Virus record (IMG/VR): IMGVR_UViG_3300038701_001255
Coordinates: 1-40,452 of that record
Source of the DNA: a virus
Length of the DNA stretch: 40,452 nucleotides
Strand: one strand, 5' to 3'
The notes beneath the pieces were generated by a model. That model had not been told where the DNA came from and ran no database searches. It saw nothing but the letters and a program-made list of their open reading frames with translations. Both the position numbers and the translations under genes were made by a program. Below are positions 14,117 through 21,007 of the stretch, in pieces. Every line of letters starts with the position of its first letter. Positions within the stretch are counted from its first letter, which is position 1.

Positions 14117-14360
14117 TGGTTTGCTCCAATTCTCTCTTCAAATCAGTTATTGTTTTTCCTTTGGCTAATTCAAGAGCTAACATCACCCATTCTCTACGCT
14201 CTTGAAGTTTTGTCGCCTTATCTTTTCTTCTAAGTGGAGAAAAGTTCATCTCAATTAAAGGGGTTACAGAGTAGTTTTCATGTCTTTGGTGATGATGATC
14301 TTCGTGCCATACCTCTAAATATTTACTTCCGCATCCAATATCAAATACAAAGTTTTTCAT
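14106..14360 (-). CDS. Hypothetical His-rich small protein (84 aa)
   Basis: The ATG at 14360 is preferred; GTG 14366 is an alternative closer to an AGGGG site. A cluster reads HEDHHHQRHE near residue 23, possibly metal binding. The C-terminal half is helical (KATKLQERREWVMLALELAK). It overlaps both neighbours. Function unknown. Confidence 0.65.
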   Translation of the reverse strand: MKNFVFDIGCGSKYLEVWHEDHHHQRHENYSVTPLIEMNFSPLRRKDKATKLQERREWVMLALELAKGKTITDLKRELEQTNDA

Positions 14361-14362
14361 AA

Positions 14363-14644
14363 TCACTCTACCCCTATCTTAAACTCATGTGTAGGAAACT
14401 TGTGACTCACTGATTCTTCTCCTTTTTCAATAATAATGCATTTATTCGGCGAACATTTCCTTTCTCTAACGTAACGTCCTGTATAATCGCCGCCCTCAAA
14501 GAACACTGTCTTCTCAGTCAACTTTGTAACAATTCCTTTTGTTAAAGATGCACCAGAATTCCGTCCGTGTGCAACACAAGCTACAACAGTGTCTCCCTCC
14601 TTTATTAAATGCCCTGTAAAATCAAAAAGTTTAAACTTACTCAC
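14363..14644 (-). CDS. Hypothetical KOW-like small protein (93 aa)
   Basis: The start is GTG 14644, with GGAGG upstream inside the preceding gene. The protein looks like a small beta barrel (GDTVVACVAHGRNSG, GIVTKLTEKTVFFEGG), reminiscent of KOW or SH3-like domains. No certain family. Confidence 0.65.
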   Translation of the reverse strand: MSKFKLFDFTGHLIKEGDTVVACVAHGRNSGASLTKGIVTKLTEKTVFFEGGDYTGRYVRERKCSPNKCIIIEKGEESVSHKFPTHEFKIGVE

Positions 14645-14969
14645 CCTGCACCTCCTTCAAAGCTTGGGTTGTTGTGGCTTTTATCATTCCCTTAACAATA
14701 TCATGGTCATATCCTTCACCGTCTGGCAATCTACAACCTCCCATCATATCTTCGTATTTCCATATTGCCTCACGGCACATAATCTCACTAGGTTCCATCA
14801 TAAGCCTCATGAATTTGAGGGCTGTATAACTAAGATTATTTACCATTATGCGCTTCTTATCCCACTCAATATCCTCTGGAGTGTCATATTCACTAATGAG
14901 CGGTATTTCTTTCGAAAACGGCTCAAGGTATTCAATAGCCGCATCAAGCTCTTGTATTGTTGGTTTCAT
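14637..14969 (-). CDS. Hypothetical helical protein (110 aa)
   Basis: The ATG at 14969 overlaps the preceding stop (ATGA) and follows AAGGAG. Residues 1-20 (MKPTIQELDAAIEYLEPFSK) and the rest are mainly helical with many Met. The C-terminus (MIKATTTQALKEVQGE) is also helical. Not recognised. Confidence 0.7.
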   Translation of the reverse strand: MKPTIQELDAAIEYLEPFSKEIPLISEYDTPEDIEWDKKRIMVNNLSYTALKFMRLMMEPSEIMCREAIWKYEDMMGGCRLPDGEGYDHDIVKGMIKATTTQALKEVQGE

Positions 14970-15154
14970 GATTGCTCCTTCCATACACGGTATGTTGAAC
15001 CACCTTTAACTTTAACATCCTTATACTCACCTGAGACACCAACTTTAGTTTTTCCCCTGTAAATACTGTCAGGTGTGTCCACAAAGCCGTGCCCTACAAT
15101 TTTAATTTTCTTACCTTTGAACTTTTCACAGAAATCTTTGTCTGAAATATCCAT
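14966..15154 (-). CDS. Hypothetical small protein (62 aa)
   Basis: The ATG at 15154 follows a GGTGGGGG stretch just after the upstream stop. The protein is basic, with beta-type repeats (KKIKIVGHGFVDTPDSIYRG) and a C-terminal GGSTYRVWKEQS. Function unknown. Confidence 0.65.
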   Translation of the reverse strand: MDISDKDFCEKFKGKKIKIVGHGFVDTPDSIYRGKTKVGVSGEYKDVKVKGGSTYRVWKEQS

Positions 15155-15155
15155 C

Positions 15156-15413
15156 CTACACCCCCACCTGAAACATTTCATTTAAGTCCTTATTAATTCT
15201 TCTATCATATGTTCTTTTTGATAACATCATAATAAACTCTCCCTCACCCTCTGTCAAGGCGAATCCACATTTTGTGTATTTTTTAATATCTTCTAATGTG
15301 TTAGGGTATCCTATAAGAACATCAGCTCCGATAGAAAATGCTTGATCTGAAGCTATCTCTATTTCTCTGATAGATGGGTTTGTTACAGATATTTCACTTA
15401 CACTAACAGTCAT
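15156..15413 (-). CDS. Hypothetical protein (85 aa)
   Basis: ATG 15413 with GAGGGTAAG upstream, four bases from the previous stop. The sequence has a beta-rich N-terminus (MTVSVSEISVTNPS) and helices after. No motif is recognised. Confidence 0.65.
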   Translation of the reverse strand: MTVSVSEISVTNPSIREIEIASDQAFSIGADVLIGYPNTLEDIKKYTKCGFALTEGEGEFIMMLSKRTYDRRINKDLNEMFQVGV

Positions 15414-15416
15414 CAC

Positions 15417-15572
15417 TTACCCTCTCTCATACATAATAATATCACCAACCAAATCACGCAGCCTGCGATCATTAGTATCCCTTGCAATCTGGCACAACTG
15501 CGCCGTACTATATTTGCGAATGTCTATTACGCCCTCAATATGCTTTTCGTACATGTATTTTGTGTTAATCAT
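15417..15572 (-). CDS. Hypothetical small protein (51 aa)
   Basis: ATG 15572 overlaps the previous gene's end. The protein starts MINTKYMYEKHIEGVIDIRK and ends DIIMYERG; it is helical and charged. GAAGGAG precedes the start by about 8 bases, a good ribosome site. Confidence 0.65.
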   Translation of the reverse strand: MINTKYMYEKHIEGVIDIRKYSTAQLCQIARDTNDRRLRDLVGDIIMYERG

Positions 15573-15726
15573 CTTTTGACTCCTTCAAAGCTATCTTTTC
15601 AATAAGCTCATCAATCTTTTTAATCTCTTCATCCATCGCCCACTTACCACCTAAATCGCTATTTTCAGCAAACTTAGCTTTAATTACAACGCACGCACGT
15701 CTTTGGTCTAATAACTCTTTAATCAT
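15565..15726 (-). CDS. Hypothetical small helical protein (53 aa)
   Basis: ATG 15726, overlapping the end of the previous gene. The product (MIKELLDQRRACVVIKAKFA...) is almost wholly helical and ends EKIALKESKDD. The ribosome site is weak (GAAAG), so coupling to the upstream gene is likely. Confidence 0.6.
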   Translation of the reverse strand: MIKELLDQRRACVVIKAKFAENSDLGGKWAMDEEIKKIDELIEKIALKESKDD

Positions 15727-16039
15727 CTTTCAGGCTTTCTAGTGTTTGTTTTAATTCTTTCCTAGCTCGCTTAGCAATTAAAGGGCTTGCCTGTTGCTGT
15801 GGATCGTAACCCATCTCAAAAGGATTATTTCTTTCAATTGCGTATAGTGCTGCATCGGCTTTCTTCAATACAGCAACCAAACCATTATGGGCGTTGACGC
15901 ATTTAACGATGTGTTCTAAATCATTGTCATCACTTCTTGCAAAGCAGTATGTTCGCACTGCAATGGCATCTCCATCATGTGTAATCATTGGCATACCATC
16001 AACAACTTCAAACATCCAAGGCGTTGGTGTATGTTTCAT
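15719..16039 (-). CDS. Common small phage protein of unknown function (106 aa)
   Basis: ATG 16039 follows AGGAGG. The start MKHTPTPWMFEVVDG, the IAVRT strand, and IVKCVNAHNGLVAVLKKADA are features of a widespread phage/prophage family (HTPTPW ... VNAHdxLVAxL) with no known role. The C-terminus is helical. Confidence 0.75.
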   Translation of the reverse strand: MKHTPTPWMFEVVDGMPMITHDGDAIAVRTYCFARSDDNDLEHIVKCVNAHNGLVAVLKKADAALYAIERNNPFEMGYDPQQQASPLIAKRARKELKQTLESLKDD

Positions 16040-16040
16040 G

Positions 16041-16238
16041 TTATTTATCCTCCTTCAAACCTTCATACCCACCACCGCAAATCATCTCGTAGTCTTCAGG
16101 GCAAGGTAGTTCTTGGTCGAGACGATTACGTTCTAAACGTAGGAAATCAAATAGAAATGTAACATCTACCTTCCCATTAATTTCAGTGTTATCAATTACT
16201 TGCTCAAGTCTGTTTAACAGGTCGTATTGTTCAAGCAT
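16041..16238 (-). CDS. Hypothetical small protein (65 aa)
   Basis: ATG 16238 with AGAAAGGAAA upstream. The protein is helical and acidic (MLEQYDLLNRLEQVIDNTEI), with a CPEDYEMICGGGYEGL segment near the C-terminus. It lies between the primase and the 16039 gene. Not recognised. Confidence 0.65.
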   Translation of the reverse strand: MLEQYDLLNRLEQVIDNTEINGKVDVTFLFDFLRLERNRLDQELPCPEDYEMICGGGYEGLKEDK

Positions 16239-16239
16239 G

Positions 16240-17076
16240 TTATTTCCTTTCTCCTAGTAGAGGAATTAACTCCTCCTTTGGAATGTTGTGCGGTTTGTTG
16301 TTATTAATTAATAGTGTAGTAGGTACGCACCGGCTTGTCAATAGCTTCTGCAATTTTCTTCTTTTTTCTCTGGGAACATCTGGGTCAAGCCAAAGCTTGG
16401 CCTCAGTGATGCCCTCTTGTCTGACAAACTTCGTAATGTTATTTATCTTGCTTTCTGGCATTGCAGTGCCGAGAATAGCAATCGTAGGAACTCCTAGTAA
16501 GATGTTCAATCGTATTGCTGAGACAATACTCTCTACAATGTAGGCAGTATGTCCATCTCCACTATGTGAGGATATGCCTCCGACAGCTCCTTCCTTGAAC
16601 CACTTATACTTAGATGTTCCGTTAAAGTCTCGGCTGATAAAACCATAGGATTCCCCACAACTCGTGATAGGAAAGACAATCCTCTGTCTAGATTTGTCAT
16701 ATCGTACTCCTTCACACATCGCTCTATCAGTTTCAATATCTCTGGCCTGAAGCCAATCAGTTGCGATGGTAGGCAGAACTCTTCCAAAATCAGAAATGTC
16801 ACTAGACACTCGACTACAAGGTGTTTTACTCCGAATAATGTCGCCCACTTTGCGTTTTGTTCCGGCGACACCTCCCCCAATATCGCATCCAGCTGAGAGG
16901 CAATTGTACAATAGAGAATTTCCTTCTCTTCTGACGTTAAGACAGCATCTTCCGCTGCTAGGCATCGTTCCAGTTGTTTCATTGCGATAACATCCACATT
17001 GAATAGAGCCTTGTATGCTATCTCCATCAGCGACTCTGTGTCCATAATGCTCATTTATCCATCCTTTCTTATTCAT
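16240..17076 (-). CDS. DNA primase (zinc-binding plus TOPRIM domains)
   Basis: The 278-aa protein starts at ATG 17076, overlapping the preceding stop. The N-terminal 65 residues hold Cys27, Cys29, Cys44, Cys45, Cys59 and Cys64, a probable zinc-binding region as in DnaG/T7 gp4 primases. The TOPRIM part shows AYIVESIVSAIRL (catalytic Glu) and KLWLDPDVPREKR (DxD). It has no helicase domain; the helicase gene lies in the divergent operon at 18721. Unusually, primase and helicase are transcribed in opposite directions. Confidence 0.8.
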   Translation of the reverse strand: MNKKGWINEHYGHRVADGDSIQGSIQCGCYRNETTGTMPSSGRCCLNVRREGNSLLYNCLSAGCDIGGGVAGTKRKVGDIIRSKTPCSRVSSDISDFGRVLPTIATDWLQARDIETDRAMCEGVRYDKSRQRIVFPITSCGESYGFISRDFNGTSKYKWFKEGAVGGISSHSGDGHTAYIVESIVSAIRLNILLGVPTIAILGTAMPESKINNITKFVRQEGITEAKLWLDPDVPREKRRKLQKLLTSRCVPTTLLINNNKPHNIPKEELIPLLGERK

Positions 17077-17260
17077 CAAGAAACCCTATCACACCATGTC
17101 GATTTTTTAAATAAAATAGTCTACCTTCTGGAGTTAAGCAGACTATTTCATTAGCATGTTCTACATCAAACCTTTTTAGCTTTAAATCCATTATAGTAGG
17201 GATGTTTTTTGATTTAAAGCAAATTTCTCCATCAATTTTAGTTATGTAATTCTTTGACAT
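17069..17260 (-). CDS. Hypothetical small protein (63 aa)
   Basis: ATG 17260 with GAGGAAG upstream; a longer frame lacks a site and would overlap the upstream gene. The product (MSKNYITKIDGEICFKSKNI...) is beta-rich and slightly basic, ending RHGVIGFLDE. Function unknown. Confidence 0.65.
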   Translation of the reverse strand: MSKNYITKIDGEICFKSKNIPTIMDLKLKRFDVEHANEIVCLTPEGRLFYLKNRHGVIGFLDE

Positions 17261-17262
17261 AG

Positions 17263-17550
17263 TTACTTCCTCACTTTCTTCAGTGTCTGGTAGTATTGTA
17301 CCACCTTCTCTCGGTCTGTCAAGCACTTCAATGTCTTTTCAGCCCAACACTTCCTGACACCGAGCTCATTGCAGTCTAGCTCGAACAGTTCTTCGAAGTA
17401 TTCTGAGCAGTCCATTCCGTTAAACTGGTCTACAGCTGCCTTACAGATTATTGTTGTAAGCAGCTTCCCTAAATCCTTGTCACAACTGGAATGTGATAGC
17501 AGTATGTTTCTCAGTTGGTTGATAGGCTCACTATCCATGTTAAGTCTCAT
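17263..17550 (-). CDS. Hypothetical protein, first gene of the leftward early cluster (95 aa)
   Basis: The ATG at 17550 is preceded by AAGGA about 9 bases upstream. The protein (MRLNMDSEPINQLRNILLSH...) is helical, with four Cys among acidic residues (CSEYFEELFELDCNELGVRKCW) and a basic C-terminus. It would be transcribed from the promoters at 17593-17622 and 17752-17779. Function unknown; first position suggests an early host-takeover or regulatory gene. Confidence 0.7.
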   Translation of the reverse strand: MRLNMDSEPINQLRNILLSHSSCDKDLGKLLTTIICKAAVDQFNGMDCSEYFEELFELDCNELGVRKCWAEKTLKCLTDREKVVQYYQTLKKVRK

Positions 17551-17570
17551 AATATTGTTTCCTTGGTTTG

Positions 17571-17596
17571 TTGTTCTTGTTTTTATATAAGAACAA
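17571..17596 (-). promoter_or_regulatory. Inverted repeat in the leftward leader
   Basis: TTGTTCTT (17571-17578) and AAGAACAA (17589-17596), 8-bp perfect arms with a 10-base gap, overlap the -10 box of the proximal promoter. It could be an operator or a leader hairpin. Confidence 0.5.
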
Positions 17597-17622
17597 TAAC
17601 AAACCAATTCAACCTATGTCAA
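17593..17622 (-). promoter_or_regulatory. Possible proximal leftward promoter
   Basis: TTGACA (17622-17617), 18-bp spacer, TATTGT (17598-17593). The -10 box is weaker than those of other promoters here. Confidence 0.45.
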
Positions 17623-17683
17623 ATAAAAAAATAATAAAATTCTTTCAAAGAGAATTTTTATTTATTTTTGTTTATATTATATA

Positions 17684-17724
17684 AGAGATATATTATTTAT
17701 TTTATTATAAATAAATATATCTCT
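17684..17724. repeat. AT-only inverted repeat
   Basis: AGAGATATAT (17684-17693) and ATATATCTCT (17715-17724) form a perfect 10-bp arm pair that can extend through TTATTTA/TAAATAA with one bulge. The surrounding 130 bp is very AT-rich. It lies in the leader of the distal leftward promoter and could be a regulatory or unwinding site. Confidence 0.5.
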
Positions 17725-17725
17725 A

Positions 17726-17745
17726 TACAAACACTCCGTGTTTGT
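17726..17745 (-). promoter_or_regulatory. Inverted repeat at the distal leftward start
   Basis: ACAAACAC and GTGTTTGT form an 8-bp perfect arm pair with a 3-base loop, at the predicted start of the 17752-17779 promoter. Operator or 5' hairpin. Confidence 0.5.
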
Positions 17746-17751
17746 CTTTAA

Positions 17752-17779
17752 AGGGTAGCACATTTTTCCAGAATGTCAA
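17752..17779 (-). promoter_or_regulatory. Distal leftward promoter with TACCCT -10
   Basis: TTGACA (17779-17774), 16-bp spacer, TACCCT (17757-17752) with TGC before it. The spacer shares a CTGGAAAAA-like tract and the same -10 with the 5670-5698 promoter. Confidence 0.6.
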
Positions 17780-17823
17780 TACCTAAATTGTAAATAATTT
17801 CATAATTATTTTAACTAAAGGGG

Positions 17824-17852
17824 TTGACAGAGTGTAAGTGGTGGAGTATATT
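17824..17852 (+). promoter_or_regulatory. Promoter of the large non-coding RNA
   Basis: TTGACA (17824-17829), 17-bp spacer, TATATT (17847-17852). Predicted start near 17859. It is followed by the structured RNA and its terminator. Confidence 0.8.
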
Positions 17853-17858
17853 AACACT

Positions 17859-18410
17859 CAAGAGTTTAAGTCTTACGGCTCTTAATTATTTGGAAATGCC
17901 TGTTTAAAAGGATTTTTATGTACGATTCGAGATGTGTGAGTTCAAGCATTGTTCGAGGATTGTGTATGAGTATCTGGGATAGGCCAACGATATTGCTAAA
18001 GCAATAGGCAGGCATTCCTTAATTTTGTAAGACTAGAGCTTTTAGAGAGGGTGCGAGTGCTGAAAGGTGCAGAGTAATTAACTGTAATACCAGCGGAGAA
18101 GCCTCACACTACAGGTAGTAATGTTTCGAATCAACCTAGAGAAACATAAGACGCCTGTACTGTGGACACGTACTAGGTTGTATGTACTTCGAGTAGGGTT
18201 ACGTCCTGCCACCCTCTTTAAGAGTTTTTAATTGGGCTCATTGCGTGCAGTGAACCTAGTTAAGAGTTTCCAGCAGCATAGAGGAACCTATCCTTGTTGT
18301 TAGTAGTAGCGGAGCGAAATGATGTTGCTGTTCCGCAAGGCAATAACCTCCTACAAACATTGCCAGCCATGTAAGTCCAGCCCTCAGAATTGTCTGGGGG
18401 CTTTTTATTT
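17859..18410 (+). ncRNA. Large structured non-coding RNA (about 550 nt)
   Basis: No credible long ORF fills this stretch, yet helices are abundant: 17892-17901 with 18009-18018 (long range); TATTGC/GCAATA 17991-18006; a long-range helix of about 17 bp, 18036-18053 with 18210-18227, enclosing CAACCTAG/CTAGGTTG 18132-18139 with 18173-18180; a 16-position hairpin 18228-18243 with 18248-18263 (15 paired, loop CGTG); 18266-18271 with 18283-18287; GCGGA/TCCGC 18309-18336; GGCAAT/ATTGCC 18339-18364 whose 14-base loop holds ACCTCCT. It ends at the terminator at 18379-18410. Size and ornate fold recall ROOL or GOLLD phage RNAs; identity unproven. Confidence 0.75.
18379..18410 (+). terminator. Intrinsic terminator of the large RNA
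   Basis: AGCCCTCAGA (18379-18388) pairs with TCTGGGGGCT (18393-18402) with one U-G pair and loop ATTG, followed by TTTTT and further T-rich sequence. Confidence 0.9.
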
Positions 18411-18421
18411 GTGTTTAGGGG

Positions 18422-18450
18422 TTGACAAACCATTCTACATGTGCCACATT
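18422..18450 (+). promoter_or_regulatory. Promoter of the rightward replication operon
   Basis: TTGACA (18422-18427). At 17-bp spacing the -10 would be CACATT preceded by TGC; TATATT at 18450-18455 is a better box but at 22 bp. The -35 lies in a GGTT...AACC symmetry. The perfect -35 and position right after the terminator support a promoter; the -10 is uncertain. Confidence 0.6.
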
Positions 18451-18472
18451 ATATTCAACGAAAGGAATAATA

Positions 18473-18724
18473 ATGACAACAAAACAACATGAAACTGTTT
18501 ACCAAGCTGAAAATTATACAGCTTATGTTCGAGGTACAGCACAAATTCATCGAGACGAGGATATCAATCAATGTAATGTTGATTGTGATATTGAGGAGAT
18601 TGAAGTGGTGGATGATGAGCTCGGAGAGAGAAGCTACTATCCAGACGTATCTTCTTTTGTAGAAGATTTCTCTCAAGAAGACTTCGATATGATTTACACA
18701 CAATTCTGGGAGGAAGTGGTATGA
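18473..18724 (+). CDS. Hypothetical acidic protein (83 aa), first replication-operon gene
   Basis: The ATG at 18473 follows AAAGGA; an upstream in-frame TTG coincides with the -35 box and is rejected. The protein is strongly acidic (DIEEIEVVDDELGE, FVEDFSQEDFDMIY), which can indicate a DNA-mimic or regulatory protein, but no family is recognised. Its stop overlaps the helicase ATG. Confidence 0.7.
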   Translation: MTTKQHETVYQAENYTAYVRGTAQIHRDEDINQCNVDCDIEEIEVVDDELGERSYYPDVSSFVEDFSQEDFDMIYTQFWEEVV

Positions 18725-19938
18725 TTGAACAACAAATTATCAAGCACATGCTTGACAAATCCAACTTCGACGAATATGGGGAGTCGATTAAAGAGGAGCA
18801 CATCCCTACACAAGTGATGTGGAAAATCTTTACACGTCTACGAGATTACTACTTGAACAACACAGACCCTCTCAGCTTGGATGACCTCAAGGCAATCCAT
18901 CTTGCTGAGATGGCTGGTATTCACATTAACAAGAAGCAGGAGTTTGAAAAAGCCTATGAAGACATTGCTGAAACAGATGTATCGCAAGCATGTGAAGAGC
19001 TGGTTCGAACAGCTCGTCGGAACGCTTTGCTTTTCGATGCTCAAGACGCTATTGACAGTGGTCAGTTGGTACGAGCGACGGAACTGCTCCAGAAAGCTGA
19101 GGAAGTAGACCAAGATGAAATCACTGAGTTTGACCAATATAGATTGACAGAACTCCAAGATGATATTGATGGGAATAACAGATGGAAATGGGCTATTCCA
19201 GAACTAGAGGAATATCTAGACGGGTTCGGTGCTGAACGTAGTGTTTTAGTATATGCTAGGCCAAATAGTGGCAAAACTTCTTTCATTAGTTACAATGTTG
19301 TGAATATGATGCGCCAAGGTGCTAAACTCCTCCACTTCTCTATCTCAGAGGATACGAAAGTGGCATTAGTAAAACGCTACTACCAAGCAGCTTATCACAA
19401 GAAAGATGAAGTGATTGAAGCAAACATGGAAAAGGCTTCAGATGCTTTTGAGAGAGACTTCGGCGGTAAGTTCTTCCTAAAGAACGTAGCAACACTGACA
19501 TTGAAACAGGCACGAGAATACATTGAGGCTTGTCGTCCTGATATTGTTGTCTTTGACCAATACCAGAAGGTGAAGGTGTACCACGACCAAGAAGCACGCA
19601 GTGATGAAGTACTGACACTCGTAGTCCAGAAACTTAAAGAGCTTGCTAAGGAGTTTCAGTTCGGACTCATTCTAGCCACACAAGCAGACGCTAAAGCGGA
19701 GAATAAGAAGTGGCTTGGTATGGACAATGTAGCCGGAAGTAAGACTGGTGTAGCCGGCGAGCTCCAAGCTATGATCGGGATTGGTAAGGATAATGCTGAG
19801 GGAGAACGTACTGTCTATCGTGATGATGGCACCACTGTATCAGCCTCTCCTCGATATATCAATATTCCTAAGAACAAAGGGAGTATGGGACAGATGAAAA
19901 TCAACTTAGTAGGAGATGTATGCGAATGGGTATCCTGA
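18721..19938 (+). CDS. Replicative DNA helicase, DnaB/T7 gp4-helicase type
   Basis: 405 aa, RecA-fold ATPase. The N-terminal 130 residues are helical, as in DnaB. Walker A is ARPNSGKTSF at residues 179-188. Walker B is IVVFDQYQKV, and a later MDNVAGSKTGVAGELQAMIGIGK segment matches the DnaB-family sensor/arginine-finger region. No primase domain is fused; the primase is the separate leftward gene at 16240-17076. It begins ATGA, overlapping the preceding stop, and its end overlaps the exonuclease gene. Confidence 0.9.
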   Translation: MIEQQIIKHMLDKSNFDEYGESIKEEHIPTQVMWKIFTRLRDYYLNNTDPLSLDDLKAIHLAEMAGIHINKKQEFEKAYEDIAETDVSQACEELVRTARRNALLFDAQDAIDSGQLVRATELLQKAEEVDQDEITEFDQYRLTELQDDIDGNNRWKWAIPELEEYLDGFGAERSVLVYARPNSGKTSFISYNVVNMMRQGAKLLHFSISEDTKVALVKRYYQAAYHKKDEVIEANMEKASDAFERDFGGKFFLKNVATLTLKQAREYIEACRPDIVVFDQYQKVKVYHDQEARSDEVLTLVVQKLKELAKEFQFGLILATQADAKAENKKWLGMDNVAGSKTGVAGELQAMIGIGKDNAEGERTVYRDDGTTVSASPRYINIPKNKGSMGQMKINLVGDVCEWVS

Positions 19939-20486
19939 CGGATAAGAAAGAGCTTATCTTCGACTTAGAGTGTACATTCTCCTATAGAGATAAGATGGTG
20001 AAAGGGAAGCCAAAGCCTGTATCAGATTATGCCTCTCCTTTCAACGACAACAACAGAATCGTGTGTATGGGCATGTATGCTGAAGACCTTGGCTACAAAC
20101 TATTCGACTTTGACAGAGGAGATAAGATAGAAGATGCGTTCGCTATTTTTGATGATTATCCTTTATTGGTTGGTCATAATGTTAAGTATGATGTTCATTG
20201 GCTTCGTAGTGTGGGATACGACACAAGAAAGCACACCCTCATTGACACACTCATCACGGAGTATGTCATCAACGGAGGAAAGCTTACATATGGACAGCTT
20301 GGACTAGACAAGCTTGCTCCTCAGTATGGTGGAACGAATAAGATTGACATTATCAAGAAACAATGGAATGCTGGAATCAATACGGACGAAATAACAAAAT
20401 ATGTCTTACATGAGTATCTTTATTATGATGTACTGAATACGTGGAAGATTAGGCAAGGACAGAAGGAGAAACTTAATGTTCAATAA
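19920..20486 (+). CDS. DNA polymerase 3'-5' exonuclease (proofreading) subunit
   Basis: 188-aa DnaQ/RNase H-fold exonuclease. Exo I is LIFDLECTF (Asp15, Glu17), Exo II LLVGHNVKYDVHWLRS, Exo III YLYYDVLNTW. It corresponds to the exonuclease domain normally fused to phage family A polymerase, but here stands alone; the polymerase part starts at 21004. Two small genes lie between them. ATG 19920 follows AGGAG; a second in-frame ATG is at 19926. Confidence 0.9.
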   Translation: MRMGILTDKKELIFDLECTFSYRDKMVKGKPKPVSDYASPFNDNNRIVCMGMYAEDLGYKLFDFDRGDKIEDAFAIFDDYPLLVGHNVKYDVHWLRSVGYDTRKHTLIDTLITEYVINGGKLTYGQLGLDKLAPQYGGTNKIDIIKKQWNAGINTDEITKYVLHEYLYYDVLNTWKIRQGQKEKLNVQ

Positions 20487-20838
20487 AACAAAAAAACAGA
20501 CAACATCTCAATGGTTGAGGCATTTAATAACTCTACATGAAGATTTTCAGTATTATAAAGAAGCAAAAGGACATAGAATATTTACATACGAGGATATTCT
20601 TGTTGGAGAGATTTTAGGTGTTCCAGATTTATACTACTTGGAGATTCAAGGTGAGGATGTAACAAAAGGACTGTCCGTAAAGGAGTATAAATTACTGAGA
20701 AAGTTGTTTAATAAATGTTATAGGCATACAAGGAAACAATTGCAGTCTAAAAGAGAAATTAAATTTTTAAATAGCAGAAACATAGCAATGAACGTTATTC
20801 AAACATACCTGAACTCCAAGGAGGATAGTAATGGATAA
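20476..20838 (+). CDS. Hypothetical basic protein inserted between exonuclease and polymerase (120 aa)
   Basis: ATG 20476 overlaps the exonuclease end; GAAGGAGAAAC precedes it. The protein is Lys/Arg-rich and helical (KKQTTSQWLRHLITLHEDFQ, KCYRHTRKQLQSKREIKF). No endonuclease signature (HNH, GIY-YIG, LAGLIDADG) is visible, so it is not an obvious homing gene. Base composition is more AT-rich than the flanking polymerase genes, consistent with later insertion (impression, not measured). Confidence 0.75.
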   Translation: MFNKTKKQTTSQWLRHLITLHEDFQYYKEAKGHRIFTYEDILVGEILGVPDLYYLEIQGEDVTKGLSVKEYKLLRKLFNKCYRHTRKQLQSKREIKFLNSRNIAMNVIQTYLNSKEDSNG

Positions 20839-21007
20839 GGAAATACTGAAATCATATCTAAACAGTATGTTAATGGATATTATTGACGAATCTCAACAGT
20901 ACTTATCAGAGGATGAATATACAATGTATAGCCCTATAGATGTAGCAACAGATAGGTTTATTGATATGGTCATCCGTATCGTAGAAAACAAGGAGCTTTT
21001 GAAATGA
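20831..21007 (+). CDS. Hypothetical acidic small protein inserted before the polymerase (58 aa)
   Basis: ATG 20831 overlaps the previous stop and its TGA overlaps the polymerase ATG (ATGA). The product (MDKEILKSYLNSMLMDIIDE...) is helical and acidic. Seamless coupling on both sides shows a translated gene. With the 20476 gene it splits the polymerase operon. Function unknown. Confidence 0.7.
   Translation: MDKEILKSYLNSMLMDIIDESQQYLSEDEYTMYSPIDVATDRFIDMVIRIVENKELLK

Noticed and set aside
18121-18139. TTCGAATC resembling a tRNA T-loop
   Set aside because: The flanking 5-base arms do not pair and no acceptor or anticodon stem is present. No tRNA was found elsewhere.
18119-18228. 36-codon frame (MFRINLEKHK...) in the large RNA
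   Set aside because: Only a weak AGGT at short spacing; it crosses the CAACCTAG helix and the long-range stem, so structure explains the sequence better.
17859-18410. Large RNA as RNase P, tmRNA or a group I intron
   Set aside because: The conserved cores I know for these RNAs were not found, and no split gene flanks the region.
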